NCBI GenBank assembly: GCA_037893245.1
Contig: JBAIAA010000808.1
Coordinates: 744,001 to 808,000, forward strand
Source: Crossaster papposus
Taxonomy: Eukaryota > Echinodermata > Asteroidea > Velatida > Solasteridae
Length of the DNA stretch: 64,000 bases
Direction of reading: 5' to 3'
Under the pieces are notes generated by a model that saw only the letters and a program-made list of their open reading frames with translations, did not search any database and was not told the origin of the DNA. Below are positions 50,930 through 62,761 of the stretch, piece by piece. Made by a program: the position numbers and the translations under genes. Numbering within the stretch: position 1 is the stretch's first letter; every line of letters starts with the position of its first letter.

Positions 50930-53900
50930 TGTAGATCAGACACGTGGATATACTCTATCTCTGTATTCTATCTCTGCTGTTCCTTCTGAGCAGGCTGAGT
51001 GAGACACGTGGATATACTATATCTCCGTCTTCTACCTCTGCTGTTCCTTCTGAGCAGGCTGAGTGAGGTGTAGATCAGACACGTGGATATACTCTATCTC
51101 TGTATTCTATCTCTGCTGTTCCTTCTGAGCAGGCTGAGTGAGACACGTGGATATACTCTATCTCTGTCTTCTACCTCTGCTGTTCCTTCTAAACAGGCTG
51201 AGTGAGGTGTAGATCAGACACGTGGATATACTCTATCTCTGTCTTCTACCTCTGCTGTTCCTTCTGAGCATGCTGAGTGAGGTGTAGATCAGACACGTGG
51301 ATATACTCTATATATGTCTTCTACCTCTGCTGTTCCTTCTGAGTAGGCTGAGTGAGACACGTGGATATACTCTATCTCTGTATTCTACATCTGCTGTTGG
51401 TTTTGAGCAGGCTGAGTGAGGTGTAGATCAGACACGTGGATATACTCCATCTCTGTCTTCTACCTCTGCTGTTCCTTCTGAGCAGGCTGAGTGAGGTGTA
51501 TATCAGACACGTGGATATACTCTATCTCTGTATTCTACCTCTGATGTTCCTTCTGAGCAGGCTGAGTGAGGTGTAGATCAGACACGTTGATATACTCTAT
51601 CTCTGTCTTCTACCTCTGATGTTCCTTCTGAGCAGGCTGAGTGAGGTGTAGATCAGACACGTGGATATACTCTATCTCTGTCTTCTACCTCTGATGTTCC
51701 TTCTGAGCAGGCTGAGTGAGGTGTAGATCAGACACGTGGATATACTCTATCTCTGTCTTCTACCTCTGCTGTTCCTTCTGTGCAGGCTGACCGAGGTGTA
51801 GATCAGACACGTGGATATCTTCTATCTCTGTATTCTACCTCTGCTGTTCCTTCTGAGCAGGCTGAGTGAGACACGTGGATATACTATATCTCTGTCTTCT
51901 ACCTATGCTGTTCCTTCTGAGCAGGCTGAGTGAGACAAGTGGATATACTCTTTCTCTGTCTTCTACCTCTGATGTTCCTTCTGAGCAGGCTGAGTGAGGT
52001 GTAGATCAGACACGTGGATATACTCTATCTCTGTCTTCTACCTCTGCTGTTCATTCTGTGCAGGCTGACCGAGGTGTAGATCAGACACGTGGATATCTTC
52101 TATCTCTGTATTCTACCTCTGCTGTTCCTTCTGAGCAGGCTGAGTGAGACACGTGGATATACTATATCTCTGTCTTCTACCTATGCTGTTCCTTCTGAGC
52201 AGGCTGAGTGAGACACGTGGATATACACTATCTCTGTCTTCTACCTCTGCTGTTCCTTCTGAGCAGGCTGAGTGAGACACGTGGATATACTATATCTCTG
52301 TCTTCTACATCTGCTGTTCCTTTTGAGCAGGCTGAGTGAGGTGTAGATCAGACACGTGGATATACTCTATCTCTGTCTTCTACCTCTGCTGTTCCTTCTG
52401 AGTAGGCTGAGTGAGGTGTAGATCAGACACGTGGATATACTCTATCTCTGTCTTCTACCTCTGCTGTTCCTTCTGAGCGGGCTGAGTGAGGTGTAGATCA
52501 GACACGTAGATATACTCTATCTCTGTATTCTATCTCTGCTGTTTCTTCTGAGCAGGCTGAGTGAGACACGTGGATATACTCTATCTCTGTCTTCTACCTC
52601 TGCTGTTCCTTCTAAACAGGCTGAGTGAGGTGTAGATCAGACACGTGGATATACTCTATATCTGTCTTCTACCTCTGCTGTTCCTTCTGAGTAGGCTGAG
52701 TGAGAGACGTGGATATACTCTATCTCTGTCTTCTACCTCTGCTGTTCCTTCAGAGCAGGCTGAGTGAGACACGTGGATATACTCTATCTCTGTCTTCTAC
52801 CTCTGCTGTTCCTTCTGAGCAGGCTGAGTGAGACACGTGGATATACTCTATCTCTGTATTCTACATCTGCTGTTCCTTTTGAGCAGGCTGAGTGAGGTGT
52901 AGATCAGACACGTGGATATACTCCATCTCTGTCTTCTACCTCTGCTGTTCCTTCTGAGCAGGCTGAGTGAGGTGTAGATCAGACACGTGGATATACTCTA
53001 TCTCTGTCTTCTACCTCTGGTGTTCCTTCTGAGCAGGCTGAGTGAGGTGTAGATCAGACACGTGGATATACTCTATCTCTGTCTTCTACCTCTGCTGTTC
53101 CTTCTGAGCAGGCTGAGTTAGGTGTATATCAGACACGTGGATATACTCTATCTCTATCTTCTACCTCTGCTGTTCCTTCTGAGCAGGCTGCGTGAGACAC
53201 GTGGATATACTGTATCTCTGTCTTCTACCTCTGCTGTTCCTTCTAAACAGGCTTAGTGAGGTGTAGATCAGACACGTGGATATAATCTATATCTGTATTC
53301 TACCTCTGCTGTTCCTTCAGAGCATGCTGAGTGAGGTGTAGATCAGACACGTGGATATACTCTATATATGTCTTCTACCTCTGCTGTTCCTTCTGAGTAG
53401 GCTGAGTGAAAGACGTGGATATACTATATCTCTGTCTTCTACCTCTGCTGTTCCTTCTGAGCAGGCTGAGTGAGACACGTGGATATACTCTATCTCTGTC
53501 TTCTACCTCTGCTGTTCCTTCTGAGCAGGCTGAGTGAGACACGTGGATATACTCTATCTCTGTATTCTACATCTGCTGTTCCTTTTGAGCAAGCTGAGTG
53601 AGGTGTAGATCAGACACGTGGATATACTCCATCTCTGTCTTCTACCTCTGCTGTTCCTTCTGAGCAGGCTGAGTGAGGTGTAGATCAGACACGTGGATAT
53701 ACTCTATCTCTGTATTCTACCTCTGATGTTCCTTCTGAGCAGGCTGAGTGAGGTGTAGATCAGACACGTGGATATACTCTATCTCTGTCTTCTACCTCTG
53801 CTGTTCCTTCTGTGCAGGCTGACTGAGGTGTAGATCAGACACGTGGATATCCTCTATCTCTGTATTCTATCTCTGCGGTTCCTACTGAGCAGGCTGAGTG

Positions 53901-54019
53901 AGACATGTGGATATACTCTATCTCTGTCTTCTACCTCTGCTGTTCCTTCTGAGCGGGCTGAGTGAGGTGTAGATCAGACACGTAGATATACTCTATCTCT
54001 GTATTCTATCTCTGCTGTT
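50930..54019 (+). repeat. Array segment related to 45.8-49 kb, more diverged
   Basis: From about 50.93 kb to 52.6 kb the order follows 45.75-47.45 kb at an offset of 5178 (5103 plus one extra 75-bp monomer). From 52.7 kb the order still resembles 47.5-48.9 kb but lacks several of its variants (for example GAGCAGGCTG rather than GAGCCGGCTG near 52882, and AGACACGTGG rather than AGAAACGTGG near 53195). This looks like an older or less derived sister copy. Confidence 0.75.
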
Positions 54020-55773
54020 CCTTCTGAGCAGGCTGAGTGAGACACGTGGATATACTCTATCTCTGTCTTCTACCTCTGCTGTTCCTTCTAAACAGGCTGA
54101 GTGAGGTGTAGATCAGACACGTGGATATACTCTATCTCTGTCTTCTACATCTGCTGTTCGTTTTGAGCAGGCTGAGTGAGGTGTAGATCAGACACGTGGA
54201 TATAGTCTATCTCTGTCTTCTACCTCTGCTGTTCCTTCTGAGCAGGCTGAGTGAGACACGTGGATATACTCTATCTCTGTATTCTATCTCTGCGGTTCCT
54301 TCTGAGCAGGCTGAGTGAGACACGTGGATATACTCTATCTCTGTCTTCTACCTCTGCTGTTCCTTCTGAGCAGGCTGAGTGAGGTAAAGATCAGACACGT
54401 GGATATACTCTATCTCTGTCTTCTACCTCTGCTGTTCCTTCTGAGCGGGCTGAGTGAGGTGTAGATCAGACACGTAGATATACTCTATCTCTGTATTCTA
54501 TCTCTGCTGTTCCTTCTGAGCAGGCTGAGTGAGACAGGTGGATATACTCTATCTCTGTCTTCTACATCTGCTGTTCCTTCTAAACAGGCTGAGTGAGGTG
54601 TAGATCAGACACGTGGATATACTCTATATCTGTCTTCTACCTCTGCTGTTCCTTCTGAGTAGGCTGAGTGTGGTGTAGATCAGACACGTGGATATACTCT
54701 ATCTCTGTCTTCTACCTCTGCTGTTCCTTCTGAGCGGGCTGAGTGAGGTGTAGATCAGACACGTAGATATACTCTATTTCTGTATTCTATCTCTGCTGTT
54801 CCTTCTGAGCAGGCTGAGTGAGACACGTGGATATACTCTATCTCTGTCTTCTACCTCTGCTGTTCCTTCTAAACAGGCTGAGTGAGGTGTTGATCAGACA
54901 CGTGGATATACTCTATATCTGTCTTCTACCTCTGCTGTTCCTTCTGAGTAGGCTGAGTGAGAGACGTGGATATACTCTATCTCTGTCTTCTACCTCTGCT
55001 GTTCCTTCAGAGCAGGCTGAGTGAGACACGTGGATATACGCTATCTCTGTCTTCTACCTCTGCTGTTACTTCTGAGCAGGCTGAGTGAGACACGTGGATA
55101 TACTCTATCTCTGTATTCTACATCTGCTGTTCCTTTTGAGCCGGCTGAGTGAGGTGTAGATCAGACACGTGGATATACTCCATCTCTGTCTTCTACCTCT
55201 GCTGTTCCTTCTGAGCAGGCTGAGTGAGGTGTAGATCAGACACGTGGATATACTCTATCTCTGTCTTCTACCTCTGGTGTTCCTTCTGAGCAGGCTGAGT
55301 GAGGTGTAGATCAGACACGTGGATATACTCTATCTCTGTCTTCTACCTCTGCTGTTCCTTCTGAGCAGGCTGAGTTAGGTGTATATCAGACACGTGGATA
55401 TACTCTATCTCTATCTTCTACCTCTGCTGTTCCTTCTGAGCAGGCTGCGTGAGAAACGTGGATATACTGTATCTCTGTCTTCTACCTCTGCTGTTCCTTC
55501 TAAACAGGCTTAGTGAGGTGTAGATCAGACACGTGGATATACTCTATATCTGTCTTCTACCTCTGCTGTTCCTTCTGAGCATGCTGAGTGAGGTGTAGAT
55601 CAGACACGTGGATATACTCTGTATATGTCTTCTACCTCTGCTGTTCCTTCTGAGTAGGCTGAGTGAAAGACGTGGATATACTCTATCTCTGTCTTCTACC
55701 TCTGCTGTTCCTTCTGAGCAGGCTGAGTGAGACACGTGGATATACTCTATCTCTGTCTTCTACCTCTGCTGTT
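54020..55773 (+). repeat. 1754-bp higher-order repeat, copy A
   Basis: Twenty-five monomers (14 L plus 11 S). Landmarks are CTGTTCGTTTTGAG near 54153, the GAGGTAAAGATC linker at 54381, GACAGGTGG near 54533, GTGTGGTG near 54668, GTGTTGATC near 54888 and TTACTTCTG near 55067. At 54368 it has the normal GAGCAGGCTG, without the 1-bp deletion of the next two copies. Confidence 0.84.
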
Positions 55774-57237
55774 CCTTCTGAGCAGGCTGAGTGAGACACG
55801 TGGATATACTCTATCTCTGTCTTCTACCTCTGCTGTTCCTTCTAAACAGGCTGAGTGAGGTGTAGATCAGACACGTGGATATACTCTATCTCTGTCTTCT
55901 ACATCTGCTGTTCGTTTTGAGCAGGCTGAGTGAGGTGTAGATCAGACACGTGGATATAGTCTATCTCTGTCTTCTACCTCTGCTGTTCCTTCTGAGCAGG
56001 CTGAGTGAGACACGTGGATATACTCTATCTCTGTATTCTATCTCTGCGGTTCCTTCTGAGCAGGCTGAGTGAGACACGTGGATATACTCTATCTCTGTCT
56101 TCTACCTCTGCTGTTCCTTCTGAGAGGCTGAGTGAGGTAAAGATCAGACACGTGGATATACTCTATCTCTGTCTTCTACCTCTGCTGTTCCTTCTGAGCG
56201 GGCTGAGTGAGGTGTAGATCAGACACGTAGATATACTCTATTTCTGTATTCTATCTCTGCTGTTCCTTCTGAGCAGGCTGAGTGAGACACGTGGATATAC
56301 TCTATCTCTGTCTTCTACCTCTGCTGTTCCTTCTAAACAGGCTGAGTGAGGTGTTGATCAGACACGTGGATATACTCTATATCTGTCTTCTACCTCTGCT
56401 GTTCCTTCTGAGTAGGCTGAGTGAGAGACGTGGATATACTCTATCTCTGTCTTCTACCTCTGCTGTTCCTTCAGAGCAGGCTGAGTGAGACACGTGGATA
56501 TACGCTATCTCTGTCTTCTACCTCTGCTGTTACTTCTGAGCAGGCTGAGTGAGACACGTGGATATACTCTATCTCTGTATTCTACATCTGCTGTTCCTTT
56601 TGAGCCGGCTGAGTGAGGTGTAGATCAGACACGTGGATATACTCCATCTCTGTCTTCTACCTCTGCTGTTCCTTCTGAGCAGGCTGAGTGAGGTGTAGAT
56701 CAGACACGTGGATATACTCTATCTCTGTCTTCTACCTCTGGTGTTCCTTCTGAGCAGGCTGAGTGAGGTGTAGATCAGACACGTGGATATACTCTATCTC
56801 TGTCTTCTACCTCTGCTGTTCCTTCTGAGCAGGCTGAGTTAGGTGTATATCAGACACGTGGATATACTCTATCTCTATCTTCTACCTCTGCTGTTCCTTC
56901 TGAGCAGGCTGCGTGAGAAACGTGGATATACTGTATCTCTGTCTTCTACCTCTGCTGTTCCTTCTAAACAGGCTTAGTGAGGTGTAGATCAGACACGTGG
57001 ATATACTCTATATCTGTCTTCTACCTCTGCTGTTCCTTCTGAGCATGCTGAGTGAGGTGTAGATCAGACACGTGGATATACTCTGTATATGTCTTCTACC
57101 TCTGCTGTTCCTTCTGAGTAGGCTGAGTGAAAGACGTGGATATACTCTATCTCTGTCTTCTACCTCTGCTGTTCCTTCTGAGCAGGCTGAGTGAGACACG
57201 TGGATATACTCTATCTCTGTCTTCTACCTCTGCTGTT
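55774..57237 (+). repeat. 1464-bp higher-order repeat, copy B
   Basis: Same order as copy A but missing a run of four monomers (289 bp, 3 L plus 1 S) that carries the GACAGGTGG and GTGTGGTG variants. It has GAGAGGCTG near 56123, one base shorter than the normal GAGCAGGCTG, so the length is 1464 rather than 1465. Confidence 0.84.
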
Positions 57238-59036
57238 CCTTCTGAGCAGGCTGAGTGAGACACGTGGATATACTCTATCTCTGTCTTCTACCTCTGCTGT
57301 TCCTTCTAAACAGGCTGAGTGAGGTGTAGATCAGACACGTGGATATACTCTATCTCTGTCTTCTACATCTGCTGTTCGTTTTGAGCAGGCTGAGTGAGGT
57401 GTAGATCAGACACGTGGATATAGTCTATCTCTGTCTTCTACCTCTGCTGTTCCTTCTGAGCAGGCTGAGTGAGACACGTGGATATACTCTATCTCTGTAT
57501 TCTATCTCTGCGGTTCCTTCTGAGCAGGCTGAGTGAGACACGTGGATATACTCTATCTCTGTCTTCTACCTCTGCTGTTCCTTCTGAGAGGCTGAGTGAG
57601 GTAAAGATCAGACACGTGGATATACTCTATCTCTGTCTTCTACCTCTGCTGTTCCTTCTGAGCGGGCTGAGTGAGGTGTAGATCAGACACGTAGATATAC
57701 TCTATCTCTGTATTCTATCTCTGCTGTTCCTTCTGAGCAGGCTGAGTGAGACAGGTGGATATACTCTATCTCTGTCTTCTACATCTGCTGTTCCTTCTAA
57801 ACAGGCTGAGTGAGGTGTAGATCAGACACGTGGATATACTCTATATCTGTCTTCTACCTCTGCTGTTCCTTCTGAGTAGGCTGAGTGTGGTGTAGATCAG
57901 ACACGTGGATATACTCTATCTCTGTCTTCTACCTCTGCTGTTCCTTCTGAGCGGGCTGAGTGAGGTGTAGATCAGACACGTAGATATACTCTATCTCTGT
58001 ATTCTATATCTGCTGTTCCTTCTGAGCAGGCTGAGTGAGACACGTGGATATACTCTATCTCTGTCTTCTACCTCTGCTGTTCCTTCTAAACAGGCTGAGT
58101 GAGGTGTTGATCAGACACGTGGATATACTCTATATCTGTCTTCTACCTCTGCTGTTCCTTCTGAGTAGGCTGAGTGAGAGACGTGGATATACTCTATCTC
58201 TGTCTTCTACCTCTGCTGTTCCTTCAGAGCAGGCTGAGTGAGACACGTGGATATACGCTATCTCTGTCTTCTACCTCTGCTGTTACTTCTGAGCAGGCTG
58301 AGTGAGACACGTGGATATACTCTATCTCTGTATTCTACATCTGCTGTTCCTTTTGAGCCGGCTGAGTGAGGTGTAGATCAGACACGTGGATATACTCCAT
58401 CTCTGTCTTCTACCTCTGCTGTTCCTTCTGAGCAGGCTGAGTGAGGTGTAGATCAGACACGTGGATATACTCTATCTCTGTCTTCTACCTCTGGTGTTCC
58501 TTCTGAGCAGGCTGAGTGAGGTGTAGATCAGACACGTGGATATACTCTATCTCTGTCTTCTACCTCTGCTGTTCCTTCTGAGCAGGCTGAGTTAGGTGTA
58601 TATCAGACACGTGGATATACTCTATCTCTATCTTCTACCTCTGCTGTTCCTTCTGAGCAGGCTGCGTGAGAAACGTGGATATACTGTATCTCTGTCTTCT
58701 ACCTCTGCTGTTCCTTCTAAACAGGCTTAGTGAGGTGTAGATCAGACACGTGGATATACTCTATATCTGTCTTCTACCTCTGCTGTTCCTTCTGAGCATG
58801 CTGAGTGAGGTGTAGATCAGACACGTGGATATACTCTGTATATGTCTTCTACCTCTGCTGTTCCTTCTGAGTAGGCTGAGTGAAAGACGTGGATATACTC
58901 TATCTCTGTCTTCTACCTCTGCTGTTCCTTCTGAGCAGGCTGAGTGAGACACGTGGATATACTCTATCTCTGTCTTCTACCTCTGCTGTTCCTTCTGAGC
59001 AGGCTGAGTGAGACACGTGGATATACTCTATCTCTG
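57238..59036 (+). repeat. 1753-bp higher-order repeat, copy C
   Basis: Carries both the 289-bp four-monomer run of copy A and the 1-bp deletion of copy B (GAGAGGCTG near 57587). It therefore combines features of the two. TATATCTG replaces TATCTCTG near 58008, a private change. The match ends near 59036. Confidence 0.84.
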
Positions 59037-59578
59037 TATTCTACATCTGCTGTTCCTTTTGAGCAGGCTGAGTGAGGTGTAGATCAGACACGTGGATATA
59101 CTCCATATCTGTCTTCTACCTCTGCTGTTCCTTCTGAGCAGGCTGAGTGAGGTGTAGATCAGACACGTGGATATACTCTATCTCTGTATTCTACCTCTGA
59201 TGTTCCTTCTGAGCAGGCTGAGAGAGGTGTAGATCAGACACGTGGATATACTCTATCTCTGTCTTCTACCTCTGCTGTTCCTTCTGTGCAGGCTGACTGA
59301 GGTGTAGATTAGACAGGTGGATATCCTCTATCTCTGTATTCTATCTCTGCGGTTCCTACTGAGCAGGCTGAGTGAGACATGTGGATATACTCTATCTCTG
59401 TCTTCTACCTCTGCTGTTCCTTCTGAGCGGGCTGATTGAGGTGTAGATCAGACACGTAGATATACTCTATCTCTGTATTCTATCTCTGCTGTTCCTTCTG
59501 AGCAGGCTGAGTGAGACACTTGGATATACTCTATCTCTGTCTTCTACCTCTGCTGTTCCTTCTAAACAGGCTGAGTGA
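59037..59578 (+). repeat. Array segment related to 48.4-48.95 kb
   Basis: Follows the order seen after the CTCTGTATATG region at 48.37-48.95 kb (CTTTTGAG, CTCCATC, GTATTCTACCTCTGATG, CTGTGCAGG, GACAGGTGG with GATATC near 59319, GCGGTTCCTACTG). It has private changes: CATATCTG near 59104, GAGAGAGG near 59221 and GTAGATTAGACAGG near 59306. Confidence 0.75.
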
Positions 59579-61204
59579 GGTGTAGATCAGACACGTGGAT
59601 ATACTCTATCTCTGTCTTCTACATCTGCTGTTCCTTCTGAGCAGGCTGAGTGAGGTGTAGATCAGACACGTGGATATACTCTATCTCTGTCTTCTACCTC
59701 TGCTGTTCCTTCTGAGCAGGCTGAGTGAGACACGTGGATATACTCTATCTCTGTCTTCTACCTCTGCTGTTCCTTCTGAGCAGGCTGAGTGAGGTGTAGA
59801 TCAGACACGTCGATATACTCTATCTCTGTCTTCTACCTCTGCTGTTCCTTCTGAGCAGGCTGAGTGAGGTGTAGATCAGACACGTAGATATACTCTATCT
59901 CTGTATTCTATCTCTGCTGTTCCTTCTGAGCAGGCTGAGTGAGACACGTGGATATACTCTATCTCTGTCTTCTACCTCTGCTGTTCCTTCTGAGCAGGCT
60001 GAGTGAGACACGTGGATATACTCTATCTCTGTATTCTACATCTTCTGTTCCTTTTGAGCAGGCTGAGTGAGGTGTAGATCAGACACGTGGATATACTCTA
60101 TCTCTGTCTTCTACCTCTGATGTTCCTTCTGAGCAGGCTGAGTGAGGTGTAGATCAAACACGTGGATATACTCTATCTCTGTCTTCTACCTCTGCTGTTC
60201 CTTCTGTGCAGGCTGACCGAGGTGTAGATGAGACACGTGGATATCTTCTATCTCTGTATTCTACCTCTGCTGTTCCTTCTGAGCAGGCTGAGTGAGACAC
60301 GTGGATATACTATATCTCTGTCTTCTGCCTATGCTGTTCCTTCTGAGCAGGCTGAGTGAGACACGTGGATATACTCTATCTCTGTCTTCTACCTCTGCTG
60401 TTCCTTCTGAGCAGGCTGAGTGAGACACGTGGATATACTCTATCTCTGTCTTCTACATCTGCTGTTCCTTTTGAGCAGGCTGAGTGAGGTGTAGATCAGA
60501 CACGTGGATATACTCTATCTCTGTCTTCTACCTCTGCTGTTCCTTTTGAGCAGGCTGAGTGAGGTGTAGAACAGACACGTGGATATACTCTATCTCTGTC
60601 TTCTACCTCTGCTGTTCCTTCTGAGCAGGCTGAGTGAGACACGTGGATATACTATATCTCCGTCTTCTACCTCTGCTGTTCCTTCTGAGCAGGCTGAGTG
60701 AGGTGTAGATCAGACACGTGGATATACTCTATCTCTGTATTCTATCTCTGCTGTTCCTTCTGAGCAGGCTGAGTGAGACACGTGGATATACTCTATCTCT
60801 GTCTTCTACCTCTGCTGTTCCTTCTAAACAGGCTGAGTGAGGTGTAGATCAGACACGTGGATATACTCTATCTCTGTCTTCTACCTCTGCTGTTCCTTCT
60901 GAGCATGCTGAGTGAGGTGTAGATCAGACACGTGGATATACTCTATATATGTCTTCTACCTCTGCTGTTCCTTCTGAGTAGGCTGAGTGAGACACGTGGA
61001 TATACTCTATCTCTGTATTCTACATCTGCTGTTCCTTTTGAGCAGGCTGAGTGAGGTGTAGATCAGACACGTGGATATACTCCATCTCTGTCTTCTACCT
61101 CTGCTGTTCCTTCTGAGCAGGCTGAGTGAGGTGTAGATCAGACACGTGGATATACTCTATCTCTGTCTTCTACCTCTGCTGTTCCTTCTGTGCAGGCTGA
61201 CCGA
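59579..61204 (+). repeat. 1626-bp higher-order repeat, copy 1
   Basis: Twenty-three monomers (14 L plus 9 S). ACATCTTCTG near 60038 recurs near 61664 and fixes the period. CACGTCG (near 59810) and GATCAAACACG (near 60155), typical of the left third, reappear here. Confidence 0.83.
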
Positions 61205-62761
61205 GGTGTAGATCAGACACGTGGATATACTCTATCTCTGTCTTCTACATCTGCTGTTCCTTCTGAGCAGGCTGAGTGAGGTGTAGATCAGACACGTGGA
61301 TATACTCTATCTCTGTCTTCTACCTCTGCTGTTCCTTCTGAGCAGGCTGAGTGAGACACGTGGATATACTCTATCTCTGTCTTCTACCTCTGCTGTTCCT
61401 TCTGAGCAGGCTGAGTGAGGTGTAGATCAGACACGTCGATATACTCTATCTCTGTCTTCTACCTCTGCTGTTCCTTCTGAGCAGGCTGAGTGAGGTGTAG
61501 ATCAGACACGTAGATATACTCTATCTCTGTATTCTATCTCTGCTGTTCCTTCTGAGCAGGCTGAGTGAGACACGTGGATATACTCTATCTCTGTCTTCTA
61601 CCTCTGCTGTTCCTTCTGAGCAGGCTGAGTGAGACACGTGGATATACTCTATCTCTGTATTCTACATCTTCTGTTCCTTTTGAGCAGGCTGAGTGAGGTG
61701 TAGATCAGACACGTGGATATACTCTATCTCTGTCTTCTACCTCTGATGTTCCTTCTGAGCAGGCTGAGTGAGGTGTAGATCAAACACGTGGATATACTCT
61801 ATCTCTGTCTTCTACCTCTGCTGTTCCTTCTGTGCAGGCTGACCGAGGTGTAGATGAGACACGTGGATATCTTCTATCTCTGTATTCTACCTCTGCTGTT
61901 CCTTCTGAGCAGGCTGAGTGAGACACGTGGATATACTATATCTCTGTCTTCTGCCTATGCTGTTCCTTCTGAGCAGGCTGAGTGAGACACGTGGATATAC
62001 TCTATCTCTGTCTTCTACCTCTGCTGTTCCTTCTGAGCAGGCTGAGTGAGACACGTGGATATACTCTATCTCTGTCTTCTACATCTGCTGTTCCTTTTGA
62101 GCAGGCTGAGTGAGGTGTAGATCAGACACGTGGATATACTCTATCTCTGTCTTCTACCTCTGCTGTTCCTTTTGAGCAGGCTGAGTGAGGTGTAGAACAG
62201 ACACGTGGATATACTCTATCTCTGTCTTCTACCTCTGCTGTTCCTTCTGAGCAGGCTGAGTGAGACACGTGGATATACTATATCTCCGTCTTCTACCTCT
62301 GCTGTTCCTTCTGAGCAGGCTGAGTGAGGTGTAGATCAGACACGTGGATATACTCTATCTCTGTATTCTATCTCTGCTGTTCCTTCTGAGCAGGCTGAGT
62401 GAGACACGTGGATATACTCTATCTCTGTCTTCTACCTCTGCTGTTCCTTCTAAACAGGCTGAGTGAGGTGTAGATCAGACACGTGGATATACTCTATCTC
62501 TGTCTTCTACCTCTGCTGTTCCTTCTGAGCATGCTGAGTGAGGTGTAGATCAGACACGTGGATATACTCTATATATGTCTTCTACCTCTGCTGTTCCTTC
62601 TGAGTAGGCTGAGTGAGACACGTGGATATACTCTATCTCTGTATTCTACATCTGCTGTTCCTTTTGAGCAGGCTGAGTGAGGTGTAGATCAGACACGTGG
62701 ATATACTCCATCTCTGTCTTCTACCTCTGCTGTTCCTTCTGAGCAGGCTGAGTGAGGTGTA
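61205..62761 (+). repeat. 1626-bp higher-order repeat, copy 2
   Basis: Matches copy 1 for almost its full length and diverges at 62762, where GTATATCAG replaces GTAGATCAG. The start is a TGACCGAGG linker followed by GGATATACTC rather than the usual GATATC monomer, an unusual junction. Confidence 0.83.

Noticed and set aside
56005-56217. Plus-strand frames of 65-70 codons with hydrophobic leucine-rich stretches that look like membrane segments (also 12681, 14788, 18649, 54818, 57469, 58035)
   Set aside because: The leucine/serine pattern is what a CT-rich repeat encodes by default. Frames recur only where the HOR recurs and include no independent evidence of coding.
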